64,000 nt of DNA from Pseudomonas aestuarii (GCF_027988105.1 NZ_JAQJZJ010000004.1:248001-312000), one strand, 5' to 3'. Shown: positions 16,561 to 27,097, counted from the first letter of the stretch. Translations and numbers: made by a program. The notes: generated from the sequence alone by a model not told the origin.

Positions 16561-19437
16561 ATGACCCAGTCCCCTAGCGCCGCTGTGCAACTGACGCTGG
16601 ACAGTACACCCGAGATTCGTCAGCAATTCGCCACGGAGATCGCCATCGAACGTACCCGCCTGCTGTATCAGGGCTCGTGGGTGCCGACGCTATTCATGCT
16701 GCTCAATGGCCTGGCCTGCGCCTATTTGCTCTGGGCGCCGCAGAGCCGTGTGCTGCTCTCCGGCTGGCTGATCTGGCTGGTGCTGCTGGCCGTGCTGCGC
16801 CTGCTCCAGGTCCGCGCCTTCAATCGCGCCCCGCCGAGTGGCCAGGTGCAGGCGCATTGGCGGCGCAACTTCCTGTTTGGCGCCGCTGCCTCGGGTCTGA
16901 CCCTGGCCTTCGCCGCCATCGCCCTGGTGCCGGCCGATGTGTTCTACCAGCAGGCTCTGGTCTACGGCCTGATCGGCGCGGCGATCCTGTCCGCCAGCGT
17001 GGCCTATGCCGTCAGCCTGTCGGCGTTCCTGACCTTCGCCTTGCCCTGCCTGCTGCCGTCGGTGGCCTATCTGCTGCTCAGCGAACACAGCCTGCAGCGC
17101 GGCTGGGGCATGCTTGGCGGCATCCTGCTGGCGACCCTGCTGGTGGTGGCCTGGCAGGTCAACCGCCTGCTGCAGCGCAGCCTGGTGCAGCGCTTCCAGA
17201 ATCAGGGGCTGATCGCCCGCCTGGAACACGCCCGGCAGCAGGCCGAGGCGCTCAATGATGAGTTGGCCCGCGAGGTCGAGCAGCGCCGCCGGGCCGAAGG
17301 CAAGTTGCGCACGGCCCATGATGAACTGGAAATGCGCGTGGCCGAACGCACCCTGGAGCTGGATGACGCCACCCACGCCCTGAGCAAGAGCGAGGCGCGC
17401 CTGGCCCTGGCCCTGGAGGCCAGCGAGCTGGGGCTGTGGGACTGGAATCTGCAGAGCGATGAAGTGCACCACTCGCAGCTCAAGGAAATCTTCGGTCTCG
17501 AACCCGAGACGGTGCAGGCGATGTTGCGCGACCTCAAGCCACGCCTGCACCCGGACGATCTGCCGTTGCTGCGCCGGACCCTGGTCGAGCACATGAAGGG
17601 TCGCAGCGACGGATATCAGATCGAATACCGGGTCAAGCATGCCGATGGCCGCTGGGTCTGGGTCGAGGATCGCGGCCGAGCGGTGGAGCGCGATGCCCGG
17701 GGCCGGGTGCTGCGCATGCTCGGTACGCGGCGCACCATCACCGCGCGCAAGCAGCAGGAAGAGCAGCAGCGCCTGGCCGCCACGGTGTTCGAGGCGGCCA
17801 GCGAAGGCATCGTCATTCTCGATCCGGACTACCGCCTGCTGGCGGTCAACGAGGCATTCAGCCAGGTCACCGGCTATCGCCAGGCAGACGTGCTCGGCAA
17901 GAGCGTCGCCAGCCTGATCAGCAGCCGCGACACCCGTCACCAGTACCAGCTGATCCGTCTGGAGCTGGAGCGCGGCGACCACTGGCAGGGCGAATTGATC
18001 GAGACGCGCAAGAACGGCGAACTCTACCCGCAATTGCTGCAACTCAAGGTGGTGCGCGATGCGCGGGGGCTGGTCAGTCATATCGTCGGCTTCTTCGCCG
18101 ACCTGTCGTCACGGCGCGAGGCCGAGGAGCGTCTGCGCTATCTGTCGCACTACGACGAACTCACCGGCCTGGCCAATCGCAGTCTGTTCAAGGCGCGCCT
18201 GCACGAGGCCAGTCAGCGTTCGCGGCAGAGTGGGCGCGGCCTGGCTTTGCTGCACGTCGACCTGGACCGGTTCAAGTGGCTCAACGACAGCCTCGGCCAT
18301 GAAGTGGCCGACCAATTGCTGCGGCAGATGAGCCGGCGCCTGAGTCAGGCCATGCCCGAGGCCGACACCATTGCGCGCTTGTCCGGCGACGAATTTGCCG
18401 TGCTGCTCGATTCCTACGGCAGCCTCTCGACCCTGGCGCGGATGGCCAGCCGCCTGCTGGCCAAGTTGCGCCTGCCGATGACCGTCGGCGGCCAGGAGCT
18501 GGTGGTCAGCGCTTCCCTGGGCATCAGCCTGTTGCCGGACAACGCGCGCGAGATCGCCACCCTGGTCAGCCAGGCCGACATGGCCATGCAGCACGCCAAG
18601 CACCTGGGCGGTAATACCTTCCAGTTCTTCACCGACAACCTGCAGGCCTGCACCCTGGAGCGCCTGCAGCTGGAAACCCAGTTGCGCAAGGCGATCGACG
18701 AGCAGCAGCTGGAGGTGTTCTATCAGCCCAAGCTGTGCCTGGCCGATGACAGCCTGAATGCCGCCGAGGCGCTGGTGCGCTGGCGCCATCCGGAGCGCGG
18801 CCTGGTGCCGCCGGGGGATTTCATCGGCTTGGCCGAGGAGACCGGGCTGATCGCGCCGATCGGCGAATTCGTCCTGCGCCGCGCCTGTCAGCAGGCGCGG
18901 GACTGGCAGCTGCAGGGCCTGGCGCAGATCCGCGTGTCGGTGAACCTGTCGGTGCACCAGCTGCGCCAGGGCAAGCTGACCAGCCTGGTGCGCCAGGTGC
19001 TCGACGAAACCGGCCTGGCGCCGCAGTTCCTCGAACTCGAATTGACCGAGAGCCAGTTGCTCGACAATGTCGAGAGCGTCATCAGCACCTTCCAGCAGCT
19101 GCGCGACCTGGGGGTGAAGCTGGCGATCGACGACTTCGGCACCGGCTACTCCTCGCTCAGCTACCTCAAGCGTTTCCCGGTGGACTACGTGAAGATCGAC
19201 CAGACCTTCATCCGCGACCTGGCGCTCGGCGGCGAGGATGCGGCGATTACCCGCGCGATCATCGTCATGGCCCATAGCCTGGAGTTGAAGGTGGTCGCCG
19301 AAGGCGTGGAAACCCAGGCGCAGATGGATTTCCTCAAGGCCCAGCAGTGCGACGAAATCCAGGGCTACCTGATCAGCAAACCGGTGCCGGCCGAGCAGTT
19401 TGCCCAGTTGCTGCGCGACCAGGCCGACGCCTGCTGA
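16561..19437 (+). CDS. Membrane PAS-GGDEF-EAL protein (cyclic di-GMP enzyme)
   Basis: The 958-residue protein has an N-terminal membrane domain with about six hydrophobic segments (residues 37-200), a coiled coil (about 205-285), two PAS domains (about 285-395 and 405-520), a GGDEF domain (about 530-690) and an EAL domain (about 705-950). The GGDEF signature is SGDEF ([11 protein letters not shown]), compatible with but not proof of cyclase activity. The EAL signature EALVRWRHP and the DDFGTGYSS loop are intact, so phosphodiesterase activity is likely. Its signal is unknown. The ribosome site before the ATG at 16561 is weak. Confidence 0.9.
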   Translation: MTQSPSAAVQLTLDSTPEIRQQFATEIAIERTRLLYQGSWVPTLFMLLNGLACAYLLWAPQSRVLLSGWLIWLVLLAVLRLLQVRAFNRAPPSGQVQAHWRRNFLFGAAASGLTLAFAAIALVPADVFYQQALVYGLIGAAILSASVAYAVSLSAFLTFALPCLLPSVAYLLLSEHSLQRGWGMLGGILLATLLVVAWQVNRLLQRSLVQRFQNQGLIARLEHARQQAEALNDELAREVEQRRRAEGKLRTAHDELEMRVAERTLELDDATHALSKSEARLALALEASELGLWDWNLQSDEVHHSQLKEIFGLEPETVQAMLRDLKPRLHPDDLPLLRRTLVEHMKGRSDGYQIEYRVKHADGRWVWVEDRGRAVERDARGRVLRMLGTRRTITARKQQEEQQRLAATVFEAASEGIVILDPDYRLLAVNEAFSQVTGYRQADVLGKSVASLISSRDTRHQYQLIRLELERGDHWQGELIETRKNGELYPQLLQLKVVRDARGLVSHIVGFFADLSSRREAEERLRYLSHYDELTGLANRSLFKARLHEASQRSRQSGRGLALLHVDLDRFKWLNDSLGHEVADQLLRQMSRRLSQAMPEADTIARLSGDEFAVLLDSYGSLSTLARMASRLLAKLRLPMTVGGQELVVSASLGISLLPDNAREIATLVSQADMAMQHAKHLGGNTFQFFTDNLQACTLERLQLETQLRKAIDEQQLEVFYQPKLCLADDSLNAAEALVRWRHPERGLVPPGDFIGLAEETGLIAPIGEFVLRRACQQARDWQLQGLAQIRVSVNLSVHQLRQGKLTSLVRQVLDETGLAPQFLELELTESQLLDNVESVISTFQQLRDLGVKLAIDDFGTGYSSLSYLKRFPVDYVKIDQTFIRDLALGGEDAAITRAIIVMAHSLELKVVAEGVETQAQMDFLKAQQCDEIQGYLISKPVPAEQFAQLLRDQADAC

Positions 19438-19529
19438 GCTGATGTCGCGGTGCGTCCCTGGCAAGGGGCGTGTTCCTGCCCGCCCGCGGTGATCTCACTG
19501 ACGCGGGGGCGCAACGGGGTGCGCCTGGG

Positions 19530-20960
19530 TCAGGCCGCGACGATCACATCGCCATGGTTCTCCGGCTCGATCAGCGCCCGGTGCAGCGTGGCCACCGCGG
19601 CCGCGTAGTCCTCCTCGTTGACCACGCACTGCATCCCCACCTGGCGGATCGATTGGTGCACGGCCTGGATGCTGATGCCCGCTTCTGCCAGCGCCGCCAC
19701 TGTCCTGGCGAGGATGCCCTTGACCTTCAGGTCCGAGCCGACCGCCGAGACGATGGCGACGTTGTGCACGGTCACCTCGGCGGCCGGGTAGCGTTCCTCG
19801 ATCAGTCGCGCGGCGCGGTTGATCAGCTTGCGCGAGCCCGAGGCGTAATAGGTGATGCTGTTGGCGTCGGAGTCCTTGTTGACCACGTACAGCTTGAGCT
19901 GCTTGAGCAGCTTGGAGATCTCCATGTCGTAGCCGACATCGCCGAGCATGTCCTGGTCGAACACTTCCAGGCCGAACACGTCCTTGCGCCCGGCGATGAT
20001 CTCCACGCAGGGCCGCTCGCTGCGGTAGCTCTGGCTGATCAGGGTGCCGGTATGTTCGGGCTCGAAGGCATTCTTGATGCGTAGTTCGATGCCGGCGCTG
20101 CGCAGGGTCTTGGCCGCACGCGGATGGATCGCTTCCATGCCCAGATTGGACAGCTGGTCGGCGACGTCGTAGTTGGTGCGGCCGATGGTCACCACTCGGC
20201 CTTCGCCAACCAGCTTGGGGTCGGCGCTGCTGAGGTGGAATTCCTTGTGGATGATCGCTTCGCGGGCGCCGGTGGCGGCGGCGATCTGGGCGAAGGTGAT
20301 CTCGCTGTAGCCGCGGTCGAAGGTGTTCATCAACCCTTCGCTGCAGTGGGTGTAGCCGGTGGCGACGACCAGTTCGCGACTCAGGTCGACCTCGGCGAAG
20401 CAACTGCCGATCATCGCCTCGAAGGCCAGTGGCGCCTCCAGGTGCCAGCCGGTGAGGTCGACCAGCTTGGCGTTGACCCCGCGCTGCTTGAGCGCCAGCA
20501 CGGTATTGAAGGCGCTGTGTGCCTCGCCCAGCGAGGCGAGCATCTCGCGCACCTTCATCAGGTGCTCGCTCAGCTGGAAGTGGCCGTAGGCGCACAGCCG
20601 CTGCAGGCTGTGCATGCATTCGCCGGCATCGTCGATGCGCGAGCCGATGAACTGGTTGGCCGCCTGGCGCTCGAATTCGCCGGCGAACAGCGCGGCATTC
20701 TTCGCCAGCATCTGCTGGCGCACCACTGCCAGCGAATCGCGCCAGGCTTCTTCGCTACGCGCGTCGGCGAAGCGCTGGTAGACGCCGGGTTCGCCGGTCT
20801 TCTTGTGCTCCAGCAACAGGTTGGTCATGCCGCTGTAAGCCGAGACGACGAAGACCCGCTGATACAGCTGATCGTCCTGTCGTGGGCCGATAAGGATGTT
20901 GTCGAGCACTTCCTCGAAGCGGCTCATGGAGGTGCCGCCGATTTTTTCTACGGTATGCAT
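19530..20960 (-). CDS. ask: Aspartate kinase, ectoine-cluster type
   Basis: The 476-residue protein phosphorylates aspartate, the first step towards aspartate semialdehyde and ectoine. It begins with the kinase motif KIGGTSM (residues 5-11), has the long insertions of the Ask_Ect type, and ends with tandem ACT domains (about 330-476). It lies 90 bp downstream of ectD on the same strand, as in other Pseudomonas ectoine operons. The Ask_Ect form is known to be less feedback-sensitive in related organisms. The ATG at 20960 gives the family start; a 13-residue upstream extension is unlikely. Confidence 0.92.
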   Translation of the reverse strand: MHTVEKIGGTSMSRFEEVLDNILIGPRQDDQLYQRVFVVSAYSGMTNLLLEHKKTGEPGVYQRFADARSEEAWRDSLAVVRQQMLAKNAALFAGEFERQAANQFIGSRIDDAGECMHSLQRLCAYGHFQLSEHLMKVREMLASLGEAHSAFNTVLALKQRGVNAKLVDLTGWHLEAPLAFEAMIGSCFAEVDLSRELVVATGYTHCSEGLMNTFDRGYSEITFAQIAAATGAREAIIHKEFHLSSADPKLVGEGRVVTIGRTNYDVADQLSNLGMEAIHPRAAKTLRSAGIELRIKNAFEPEHTGTLISQSYRSERPCVEIIAGRKDVFGLEVFDQDMLGDVGYDMEISKLLKQLKLYVVNKDSDANSITYYASGSRKLINRAARLIEERYPAAEVTVHNVAIVSAVGSDLKVKGILARTVAALAEAGISIQAVHQSIRQVGMQCVVNEEDYAAAVATLHRALIEPENHGDVIVAA

Positions 20961-21019
20961 GAGTGTCCGGTCGTGATGATTTCGGCGGGTGGCCGCCAAG
21001 CGCCCACCCAGAAATAGCT

Positions 21020-21041
21020 CAGGCCCGCTGTTGCGGGCCTG
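21020..21041. terminator. Stem-loop between ectD and ask
   Basis: A perfect 9-bp stem (CAGGCCCGC / GCGGGCCTG) with a TGTT loop follows the ectD stop. It has no long U-run on the minus strand, so it may attenuate or process the message rather than end it. Confidence 0.45.
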
Positions 21042-21049
21042 TCTGTGTG

Positions 21050-21958
21050 TCAGAGGTACTCTTGCGGCTGGATATCCAGTGCCGTGAAGTCCTCGCGCTC
21101 GGCGACGAAGGCCGGGCGTGGCGCTTGGGCGCAGAAGGGCGCCTGCAGCGCGTTGTCCACCTGGTTGTAGACGTAGAACAGGTTGCTGCGTGCGCTGGGG
21201 GAGATGTTGCTGTTGGAGCCGTGGAGGATGTTGCTGTCGAAGAACACCACGCTGCCGGCCGGGCCGAGGGCGGTGTCGATGCCGTAGCGGCTGGCCATCT
21301 CGCTCAGGCTGTTATCGTCCGGTACGCCGAACTGCTGCTTGCGCAGGGATTCTTCGTAGTGGTTCTCCGGCGTGGCGCCGACACAGCGCACGTAGTGCTT
21401 GTGCGAGCCGGGGATCAGCAGCAGCGGGCCGTTGTGCGACTCGTTGTCGGTGAGCAGGATCGAGCAGCTCAGCGCGCGCATGCGCGGCATGCCGTCCTCG
21501 ACGTGCCAGGTCTCGAAGTCCGAATGCCAGTAGAACTCCTTGCCGGTGAAGCCAGGCTTGAAGTTCATCCGCGACTGGTGCACGTACAGTTCGCCGCCGA
21601 GAATGAAGCGGGCGATGCCGGCGATGCGTTCGTCGCGGGCCACCCGGGCGAACAACGGATTGTCCTTGTGGATGGCGAACACCGAGCGCACCGCACCGCT
21701 TTCCGGTTCGCTGATGGTCTTGCCGGAATCCGCCAGCGCCGGGTCGCAGCGCACGCGGTCGAGCTCCTGGCGCAGCACCGCCACCTCGTCGGCGCTGAAC
21801 ACGTCGTGCAGCACCAGGTAGCCGTCGCGCTGGTAGCGCTCGAGCTGCTGGGCGCTGATGGGCGCATTTTCCAGGTCGTTACGGTAGACCACCGGGTCCA
21901 GGCGCTCTTGCCAGCTCGGTTGCAGGTGCTGGCGCGAGGGGTAGAGATCGGTTTGCAC
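21050..21958 (-). CDS. ectD: Ectoine hydroxylase
   Basis: This 302-residue Fe(II)/2-oxoglutarate-dependent dioxygenase converts ectoine to 5-hydroxyectoine. The iron ligands are visible as H145 and D147 in FYWHSDFETWH and H246 in NILHGSN. The family signature around residues 130-160 (RMNFKPGFTGKEFYWHSDF) is intact. The start is taken as the GTG at 21958, which has GGAGGAG about 6 nt upstream and gives the usual 302-residue length. The upstream TTG is part of that ribosome site. It follows ectC closely. Confidence 0.95.
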   Translation of the reverse strand: MQTDLYPSRQHLQPSWQERLDPVVYRNDLENAPISAQQLERYQRDGYLVLHDVFSADEVAVLRQELDRVRCDPALADSGKTISEPESGAVRSVFAIHKDNPLFARVARDERIAGIARFILGGELYVHQSRMNFKPGFTGKEFYWHSDFETWHVEDGMPRMRALSCSILLTDNESHNGPLLLIPGSHKHYVRCVGATPENHYEESLRKQQFGVPDDNSLSEMASRYGIDTALGPAGSVVFFDSNILHGSNSNISPSARSNLFYVYNQVDNALQAPFCAQAPRPAFVAEREDFTALDIQPQEYL

Positions 21959-21979
21959 GGGTGACTCCTCCAAGTCTGA

Positions 21980-22375
21980 TCAGGCGACGGTTTCGGCCTC
22001 CAGCGGGTAGACCCCGCTTTCGTCATGCACTTCCTTGCCGTTGAGCGGCGGATTGAACACGCAGGCCATCTTCATTTCCGTGGTGCCGCGCAGCAGGTGC
22101 TCGTCGTGCTTGTCGAGGATGTACAGGGTGCCGGGGGCGATCGGGTAGATCTTGCCGTCGGCAAGGGTCTCGATCTCGCCTTCGCCGCTGATGCAATACA
22201 CCGACTCCAGGTGGTTCTGGTACCAGATGTGGGTCTCGGTGTTGGCGTAGATGGTGGTGATGTGAAAGGAGAAGCCCATGTTGTCGTCCTTGAGCAGCAT
22301 GCGGGTGCTGTCCCAGGTTTCAGTGACGATCTTGCGGTTGGACTGCTCGCAGTCGGCCAGTGTACGTACGATCAT
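21980..22375 (-). CDS. ectC: L-ectoine synthase
   Basis: The 131-residue cupin enzyme closes N-acetyl-diaminobutyrate to ectoine. Family hallmarks are [12 protein letters not shown] at the start, the metal/substrate region [32 protein letters not shown], and the C-terminal [20 protein letters not shown]. Length matches the family. It lies 10 bp after ectB and 21 bp before the ectD start, consistent with one transcript. Confidence 0.97.
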   Translation of the reverse strand: MIVRTLADCEQSNRKIVTETWDSTRMLLKDDNMGFSFHITTIYANTETHIWYQNHLESVYCISGEGEIETLADGKIYPIAPGTLYILDKHDEHLLRGTTEMKMACVFNPPLNGKEVHDESGVYPLEAETVA

Positions 22376-22385
22376 GTTCAGCTCC

Positions 22386-23672
22386 TCAAGAGGCCTGGGA
22401 GGCCTGGTTGGCGGTTTGTTCGGACATCACGGCGGCGAAGGCCGCATCGAGAATGGTCATGGCCTTGTCGATCTGCGCTTCGCTGATAATCAGCGGGCAC
22501 AGGCACTTGACCACTTCGCTATGGGCGCCGCTGGTCTCGATCACCAGGCCGTGCTCGAAGGCATGGCGGCAGATGGCAGCGGCGCTGTCGCCATCCGGGC
22601 AGCTGATGCCGATCATCATGCCGCGGCCCTTGATGAACAGTGAGTAGGGGCCGTAGCGGCGGACGATCTTGTTCATCCCGTCGGCGATGCGCTTGCCCTT
22701 GGCGCGCACGCTCTTGGCGAACTGGTCGTCGCGCCAGAAGTGCTCGATGGCGGCGGTAGCGGTGACGAAGGCGTGGTTGTTGCCGCGGAAGGTGCCGTTG
22801 TGCTCGCCCGGCTTCCACTGGTCCAGCTCCTTGCGCAGCAGCACCATGGCGAACGGCAGGCCGAAGCCGCTGAGCGACTTGGACAGGGTGATCATGTCCG
22901 GCTTGATGCCCATTTCTTCGAAGCTGAAGAAGCTGCCGGTGCGGCCGCAGCCGGCCTGGATGTCGTCGACAATCAGCAACATGCCGTGCTTGCGGCAGAG
23001 CTTCTCCAGCTTGCGCACCCATTCGGCGGAGGCGGCATTCAGCCCGCCCTCGCCCTGCACCACTTCGACGATGACCGCGGCCGGCTTGTCGATGCCGCTG
23101 CTCGGGTCGCCGAGCAGCTTGTCCATCATGCCGATGGTGTTGACCTTGTCGCCGAAATAGTTGGCGTAGGGCATGCGGCTGACGTCGGTTAGCGGCACGC
23201 CGGCGGCGCCGCGATGGTGCTGGTTACCGGTGGCGGCCAGGGCGCCGATGCTGCAGCCGTGGAAGCCGTTGGTGAAACTGATGATGTTGCTGCGCCCGGT
23301 GACCTTGCGCGCCAGCTTCAGCGCCGCTTCCACCGCGTTGGTCCCGGTCGGCCCGGTGAACTGCATCACGTAGTCGTGCATGCCACGCGGCTTGAGGATC
23401 AGCCGGCTGAAGGTCTCGAGGAACCGCTCCTTGGCATCGGAGTACATGTCCAGGCCGTGGGTGATGCCATCGTTGTCGATGTAGTCGAGCAGCGCCTCCT
23501 TGAGCACCGGGTGGTTGTGCCCGTAATTCAGCGTGCCAGCACCGCCGAGGAAGTCGATGTAGGACTTGCCGTCGCGGGTGATCAGTTCCGCGCCGCGCGC
23601 CTGGTCGAATACCACGGGGAATGAGCGGCAATAGCTCCTGACGGACGATTCATTCAGTTCGAAGAGTTTCAT
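22386..23672 (-). CDS. ectB: Diaminobutyrate-2-oxoglutarate transaminase
   Basis: This 428-residue class III PLP aminotransferase makes L-2,4-diaminobutyrate from aspartate semialdehyde with glutamate as amino donor. It has [19 protein letters not shown] near the N-terminus, [31 protein letters not shown] with the PLP-binding Asp, and [17 protein letters not shown] with the PLP Lys. Its start overlaps the ectA stop by 4 nt (ATGA), indicating translational coupling. Confidence 0.97.
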   Translation of the reverse strand: MKLFELNESSVRSYCRSFPVVFDQARGAELITRDGKSYIDFLGGAGTLNYGHNHPVLKEALLDYIDNDGITHGLDMYSDAKERFLETFSRLILKPRGMHDYVMQFTGPTGTNAVEAALKLARKVTGRSNIISFTNGFHGCSIGALAATGNQHHRGAAGVPLTDVSRMPYANYFGDKVNTIGMMDKLLGDPSSGIDKPAAVIVEVVQGEGGLNAASAEWVRKLEKLCRKHGMLLIVDDIQAGCGRTGSFFSFEEMGIKPDMITLSKSLSGFGLPFAMVLLRKELDQWKPGEHNGTFRGNNHAFVTATAAIEHFWRDDQFAKSVRAKGKRIADGMNKIVRRYGPYSLFIKGRGMMIGISCPDGDSAAAICRHAFEHGLVIETSGAHSEVVKCLCPLIISEAQIDKAMTILDAAFAAVMSEQTANQASQAS

Positions 23673-24199
23673 GCGGTTTCCTTGTGTGTTTCTTCCAGGA
23701 CGGATGCGTTGAACGGGCCGGCGCGATAGAGCACTTCGTCCTCATGCTGGCCGGCGAAATGCCCGGCGCGGGAGAACAGGGTGCGCGTCTCATAGTCGAC
23801 CCCGAGGCGGGCAAAGGCTCGCTTGAACAGCGCCTGGGAGGCGCCGTTGTCCGGCGAAATGGTGGTTTCCAGAAAAGCTACGCCCTGGGCGGCGACCCGT
23901 TGGGTCAGCGCCAGCAGCATGCGCAGGGCCAAACCCTGGCCGCGAAGCGAGGCATCCACCGCGACCTGCCAGACGAATAGCGTGTCTGGGCGCGAGGGTG
24001 GACGGTAACCGGAGATAAATCCCACCAGTTGGCCGTCAGCGTTCTCGGCGGCTATGGCGGTATCGGCGAAGTCGGCACATTGCAGCAAATTGCAATACAC
24101 CGAATTGCTGTCCAGGGGTTGGCAGCGGGCTACCAATTGATGAAGCGGATATCCGTCGCCGTCGGTTGGGCGACGGAGCGTGACGGGGGCAACACTCAA
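23669..24199 (-). CDS. ectA: L-2,4-diaminobutyrate acetyltransferase
   Basis: The 176-residue GNAT enzyme acetylates diaminobutyrate, the second committed step to ectoine. The conserved block LRRPTDGDGYPLHQLVARCQPLDSNSVYCNLLQC opens the domain, and the acetyl-CoA loop is RGQGLALRML. I place the start at the TTG at 24199, which has AAGGA 6 nt upstream and lies downstream of the predicted promoter. The longer frame to 24262 would place the start codon inside the -35 box. A start a few codons away cannot be excluded. Confidence 0.9.
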   Translation of the reverse strand: MSVAPVTLRRPTDGDGYPLHQLVARCQPLDSNSVYCNLLQCADFADTAIAAENADGQLVGFISGYRPPSRPDTLFVWQVAVDASLRGQGLALRMLLALTQRVAAQGVAFLETTISPDNGASQALFKRAFARLGVDYETRTLFSRAGHFAGQHEDEVLYRAGPFNASVLEETHKETA

Positions 24200-24234
24200 A
24201 CCAGAATCCTTGAAGTTGTGCAAATCCCTATTAG

Positions 24235-24262
24235 GGTATACATACTGCGCAGGGTTTCTCAA
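24235..24262 (-). promoter_or_regulatory. ectA: Predicted ectA promoter
   Basis: On the minus strand TTGAGA (24262-24257) and TATACC (24240-24235) are separated by 16 nt. Transcription would start near 24228, about 30 nt before the proposed TTG start. I do not see a MarR-type ectR gene nearby. Confidence 0.5.
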
Positions 24263-25135
24263 CCCGCAGTCCGGACAGCCGGCTTAATCGCGGCGTGAGA
24301 AGGGGCGTGAAGCGAGCTAAGTTGAAGTTCCGGTAACTTGCGAGTTGAGCTTGTCGATAGGGACAGGAAACTCGCTGTATATCGGTGCCGCGGCTGGCGG
24401 TTCTGCCGGGTGCCAGCGGCGCTGTTGCAGTAGTTGTATTTTTCCGATGCAAAAGCGCCCGTTAGATAAACCGTGGGCATGGCTGAAAGCCTCTGTTTGC
24501 AAGGGGTATACGCTATTTTCGAGAGTTGGCTATTGTCTGTTGCGGCCGGCGTGATGTTGTCAGATATCCGGCGGATATTCGCTGAAATATGCGGGCTGAT
24601 ATGGGGCTCCTGAATCTCCATGATCTTTCGTAGATTGCTTGGCCAATGATGGCAAGGGGCACGCCGAAAGTGCGGGTTGGTTACAGGGAGCGGGCGGTGC
24701 TGAATGAGGTCAAATTATTATTTGTTATGGTTTGGATATATCGACTGCGTTCGGGAATTGCTCACGACTATATTGAGCCGGCGCCAGTTGTGTTATTAGC
24801 CAGGCTATTTCGCGTAGTTCGGTAGTTCGCAATATTTCCCAGGCCAGCAGTGTCTGCGCCTGCGCTTCGATGGTCTGGCGAAGCTGATGGTTGGGCACAT
24901 CAACCGGTGCCGTGCTAAGCCATCGGTCCGCTTGGCCGGAGTGCCCGGGTTGTCGTCCCGGCGTTGGCCGCCGCCATGCGCTAATCGCCCGCGCCCCGTT
25001 CGAGCCGAGACCTGTCCCCGGCTGCATGCAGAAAAGTACTTTGGTGCCATGCAATTGCGGCTTTTGTACAAGAGCCGCACAAAAGGCCCACAAAATATAC
25101 TGTTATTGCCTAGTCATCAGAGAGGGAATTACAGA
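24263..25135. other. Gene-poor region upstream of ectA
   Basis: About 870 bp carry no convincing gene. The stretch is less GC-rich than its surroundings, particularly 24600-24830. Around 24556-24604 there are about four imperfect 12-nt units of the form xATATyxxxCxG. Longer open frames here have poor codon use and no recognisable domain. Confidence 0.5.
24725..24898 (-). CDS. Possible small protein (57 residues), low confidence
   Basis: From a GTG at 24898 the frame encodes a helix-like peptide (QTIEAQAQTLLAWEILRTTELREIAWLITQL) rich in Glu, Leu and Ala. The frame continues open upstream to 25093, but that part looks non-coding. Rare codons (ATA, CTA, CGA) suggest foreign or non-coding origin. 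No ribosome site is obvious. Confidence 0.2.
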   Translation of the reverse strand: MPNHQLRQTIEAQAQTLLAWEILRTTELREIAWLITQLAPAQYSREQFPNAVDISKP

Positions 25136-25522
25136 ATGAAAATGCGTCTGTCATCATCATTGGCGTTGTTATGCACCGCATTGGCTGCGGCCCCGTTGCT
25201 CCAGGCAGCAGAGGACGGCATGGAAGCGGCCGGCCGCCAGTTGTTCAGCCACCACTGCACGGCGTGTCACTCGCTGGACACCAGCGAGAACGCCTTCGGT
25301 CCCAGCCTGTTTGGTGTGGTGGGGCGACCGGCGGCTTCCGTGCCCCGCTTTGCCTACTCGAAAGCCATGCAGGCTTCGGGGATCACCTGGAGTGAAGACA
25401 ACCTGCGCAAGTGGATCAGCGACAACGAGGCCTTGGTGCCGGGCACCCGCATGCGTCACGTCGCCATCACCGACCCGGCCGAACAGGATTACCTGATCAG
25501 CTTCCTGGGTTCACTGAAGTAA
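25136..25522 (+). CDS. Class I c-type cytochrome (periplasmic)
   Basis: The 128-residue protein has a Sec signal (MKMRLSSSLALLCTALAAAPLLQA) and a single haem site C41-T-A-C-H45. The axial Met is probably Met106 in VPGTRM. Overall layout matches small soluble cytochromes c2/c550, which shuttle electrons in the periplasm. GAGGGA lies about 9 nt before the ATG at 25136, and TATACT at 25096 is a possible -10 box. It stands next to the ectoine region without an evident partner. Confidence 0.88.
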   Translation: MKMRLSSSLALLCTALAAAPLLQAAEDGMEAAGRQLFSHHCTACHSLDTSENAFGPSLFGVVGRPAASVPRFAYSKAMQASGITWSEDNLRKWISDNEALVPGTRMRHVAITDPAEQDYLISFLGSLK

Positions 25523-25610
25523 GCCACGCCCCGCGGGGTGGCAAGGCCACAGCGCCACCCGTCTGACTCCCCCGCGACATCCTCGGTGGGGCGGCGCCGC
25601 ATGCGCCCGC

Positions 25611-27053
25611 TCACTCCATCCACTTGCGTCCCGCCAGCTCCAGCAGCAGGTTGGCTTGTTCCGGCCCGCTGCTGCCGGCCGCATAGGGTCGCGGGCTCTG
25701 GTGGTGTTGCCGCCAGCCATTGATGATCGGATCGATCCAGCTCCAGGCCGCTTCGACTTCGTCGCGGCGCATGAACAGCGTCGAGTCGCCTTCGATCACG
25801 TCCAGCAGCAGGCGTTCGTAGGCGTCCCAGCGGCGAGTCTGGCGAAACGCCTTGGCCAGGTTGAGGTCCAGCTCGACCGGCGCCAGCTGCATACCCTTAC
25901 CGGGGTTCTTGCCCATCAGTTGCAGACTGATGCATTCCTCCGGCTGCAGGCGGATCAGCAGGCGATTGGCCTCGCCGTCGCCGAACAGCTGGTGTGGCAC
26001 CGGCTTGAACTGAATCAGGATCTCGGAGGTTTTCTTCGCCAGGCGCTTGCCGGTGCGCAGGTAGAAGGGCACGCCGGCCCAGCGCCAGTTCTCGATCTCC
26101 ACCTGCAGGGCGACGAAGGTCTCGGTATCGCTGTCGTTGTCGACATTCTTCTCGAAGTAGTAGGCCGGCACGTCCTGCCCGCCAATCTTGCCGGCGCTGT
26201 ACTGGCCGCGCACGGTCTTGTCGCGCACGTCGAGGCCGGAGATGGGTTTCAGCGCCTCGAGCACCTTGACCTTCTCGTTGCGCACCGCCTCGGCATCGAA
26301 GCGCACCGGTGCTTCCATGGCCACCAGGCAGAGCAGTTGCAGCAGGTGGTTCTGGATCATGTCGCGCATGGCGCCGGCGTTGTCATAGTAGGCGCCGCGA
26401 TTTTCCACGCCCAGGGTCTCGCACACGCTGATCTGCACGTGGTCGATGTGCCCGGCGCGCCACACCGGCTCGAACAGGGCGTTGGCGAAGCGCAGCGCCA
26501 TCAGGTTCTGCACGGTTTCCTTGCCCAGGTAGTGATCGATGCGAAATACCCGCGACTCGTCGAATACCGCGCCGATCGCCGCGTTGATCGCCTGCGCCGA
26601 CGGCAGCGAGTGGCCGATCGGTTTTTCCAGCACGATGCGCGCATGGGGCCCGGCCAGGCCGGCGACCTGCAGGTGCGAGGCGATGTCTTCGAACAGGTCG
26701 GGAGCGGTGGCCAGGTAGTAGACCCGCACGCGCGCGTCAGCGGCGCCCAGGTGTTTGGCCAGGCGGCCGAAGTCGGCGCTCTGGCTGGCATCCATGGCGA
26801 AGTAGTCGAGGCGCGCGGCGAAGCCCTGCCAGGTCTCGTTGTCGAAGTCGGCGCGCGCCACCTGGGCGCGACAGCGGCGTTCGGCAAGGGCCTGGTAAGC
26901 GGCGCGGCTGTGCTGGCTGCGCGCCAGGGCGAGGATGCGCATGTCGGCATGCAGCCGACCGACGCGGTGCAGGTGGTAGAGCGCTGGCAGCAGCTTGTGC
27001 AGGGCCAGATCGCCCGTACCGCCAAAGACCAGCATGTCGCAGGGAATGCTCAA
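25611..27053 (-). CDS. zwf: Glucose-6-phosphate 1-dehydrogenase
   Basis: The 480-residue enzyme oxidises glucose-6-phosphate to 6-phosphogluconolactone. The cofactor motif is FGGTGDLALHKLLPALY near residue 10, the active-site signature is RIDHYLGKE, and the C-terminal segments VPFYLRTGKRL and RLLLDVIEGDSTLF are typical. I choose the TTG at 27053, which has GGAG 8 nt upstream and gives a normal N-terminus. The ATG at 27098 falls inside the HexR-like operator. Pseudomonas often has two or three zwf isozymes; this one is paired with an RpiR-type gene, not with edd/pgl/eda. Confidence 0.9.
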   Translation of the reverse strand: MSIPCDMLVFGGTGDLALHKLLPALYHLHRVGRLHADMRILALARSQHSRAAYQALAERRCRAQVARADFDNETWQGFAARLDYFAMDASQSADFGRLAKHLGAADARVRVYYLATAPDLFEDIASHLQVAGLAGPHARIVLEKPIGHSLPSAQAINAAIGAVFDESRVFRIDHYLGKETVQNLMALRFANALFEPVWRAGHIDHVQISVCETLGVENRGAYYDNAGAMRDMIQNHLLQLLCLVAMEAPVRFDAEAVRNEKVKVLEALKPISGLDVRDKTVRGQYSAGKIGGQDVPAYYFEKNVDNDSDTETFVALQVEIENWRWAGVPFYLRTGKRLAKKTSEILIQFKPVPHQLFGDGEANRLLIRLQPEECISLQLMGKNPGKGMQLAPVELDLNLAKAFRQTRRWDAYERLLLDVIEGDSTLFMRRDEVEAAWSWIDPIINGWRQHHQSPRPYAAGSSGPEQANLLLELAGRKWME

Positions 27054-27097
27054 AGCGGGAACTCCGACTCGGTTTAGCCGTGCGGGGGCGTCGACCA

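Noticed and set aside
24259..24621. 120-codon minus-strand frame upstream of ectA
   Set aside because: Covers the predicted ectA promoter; rare codons and no domain.
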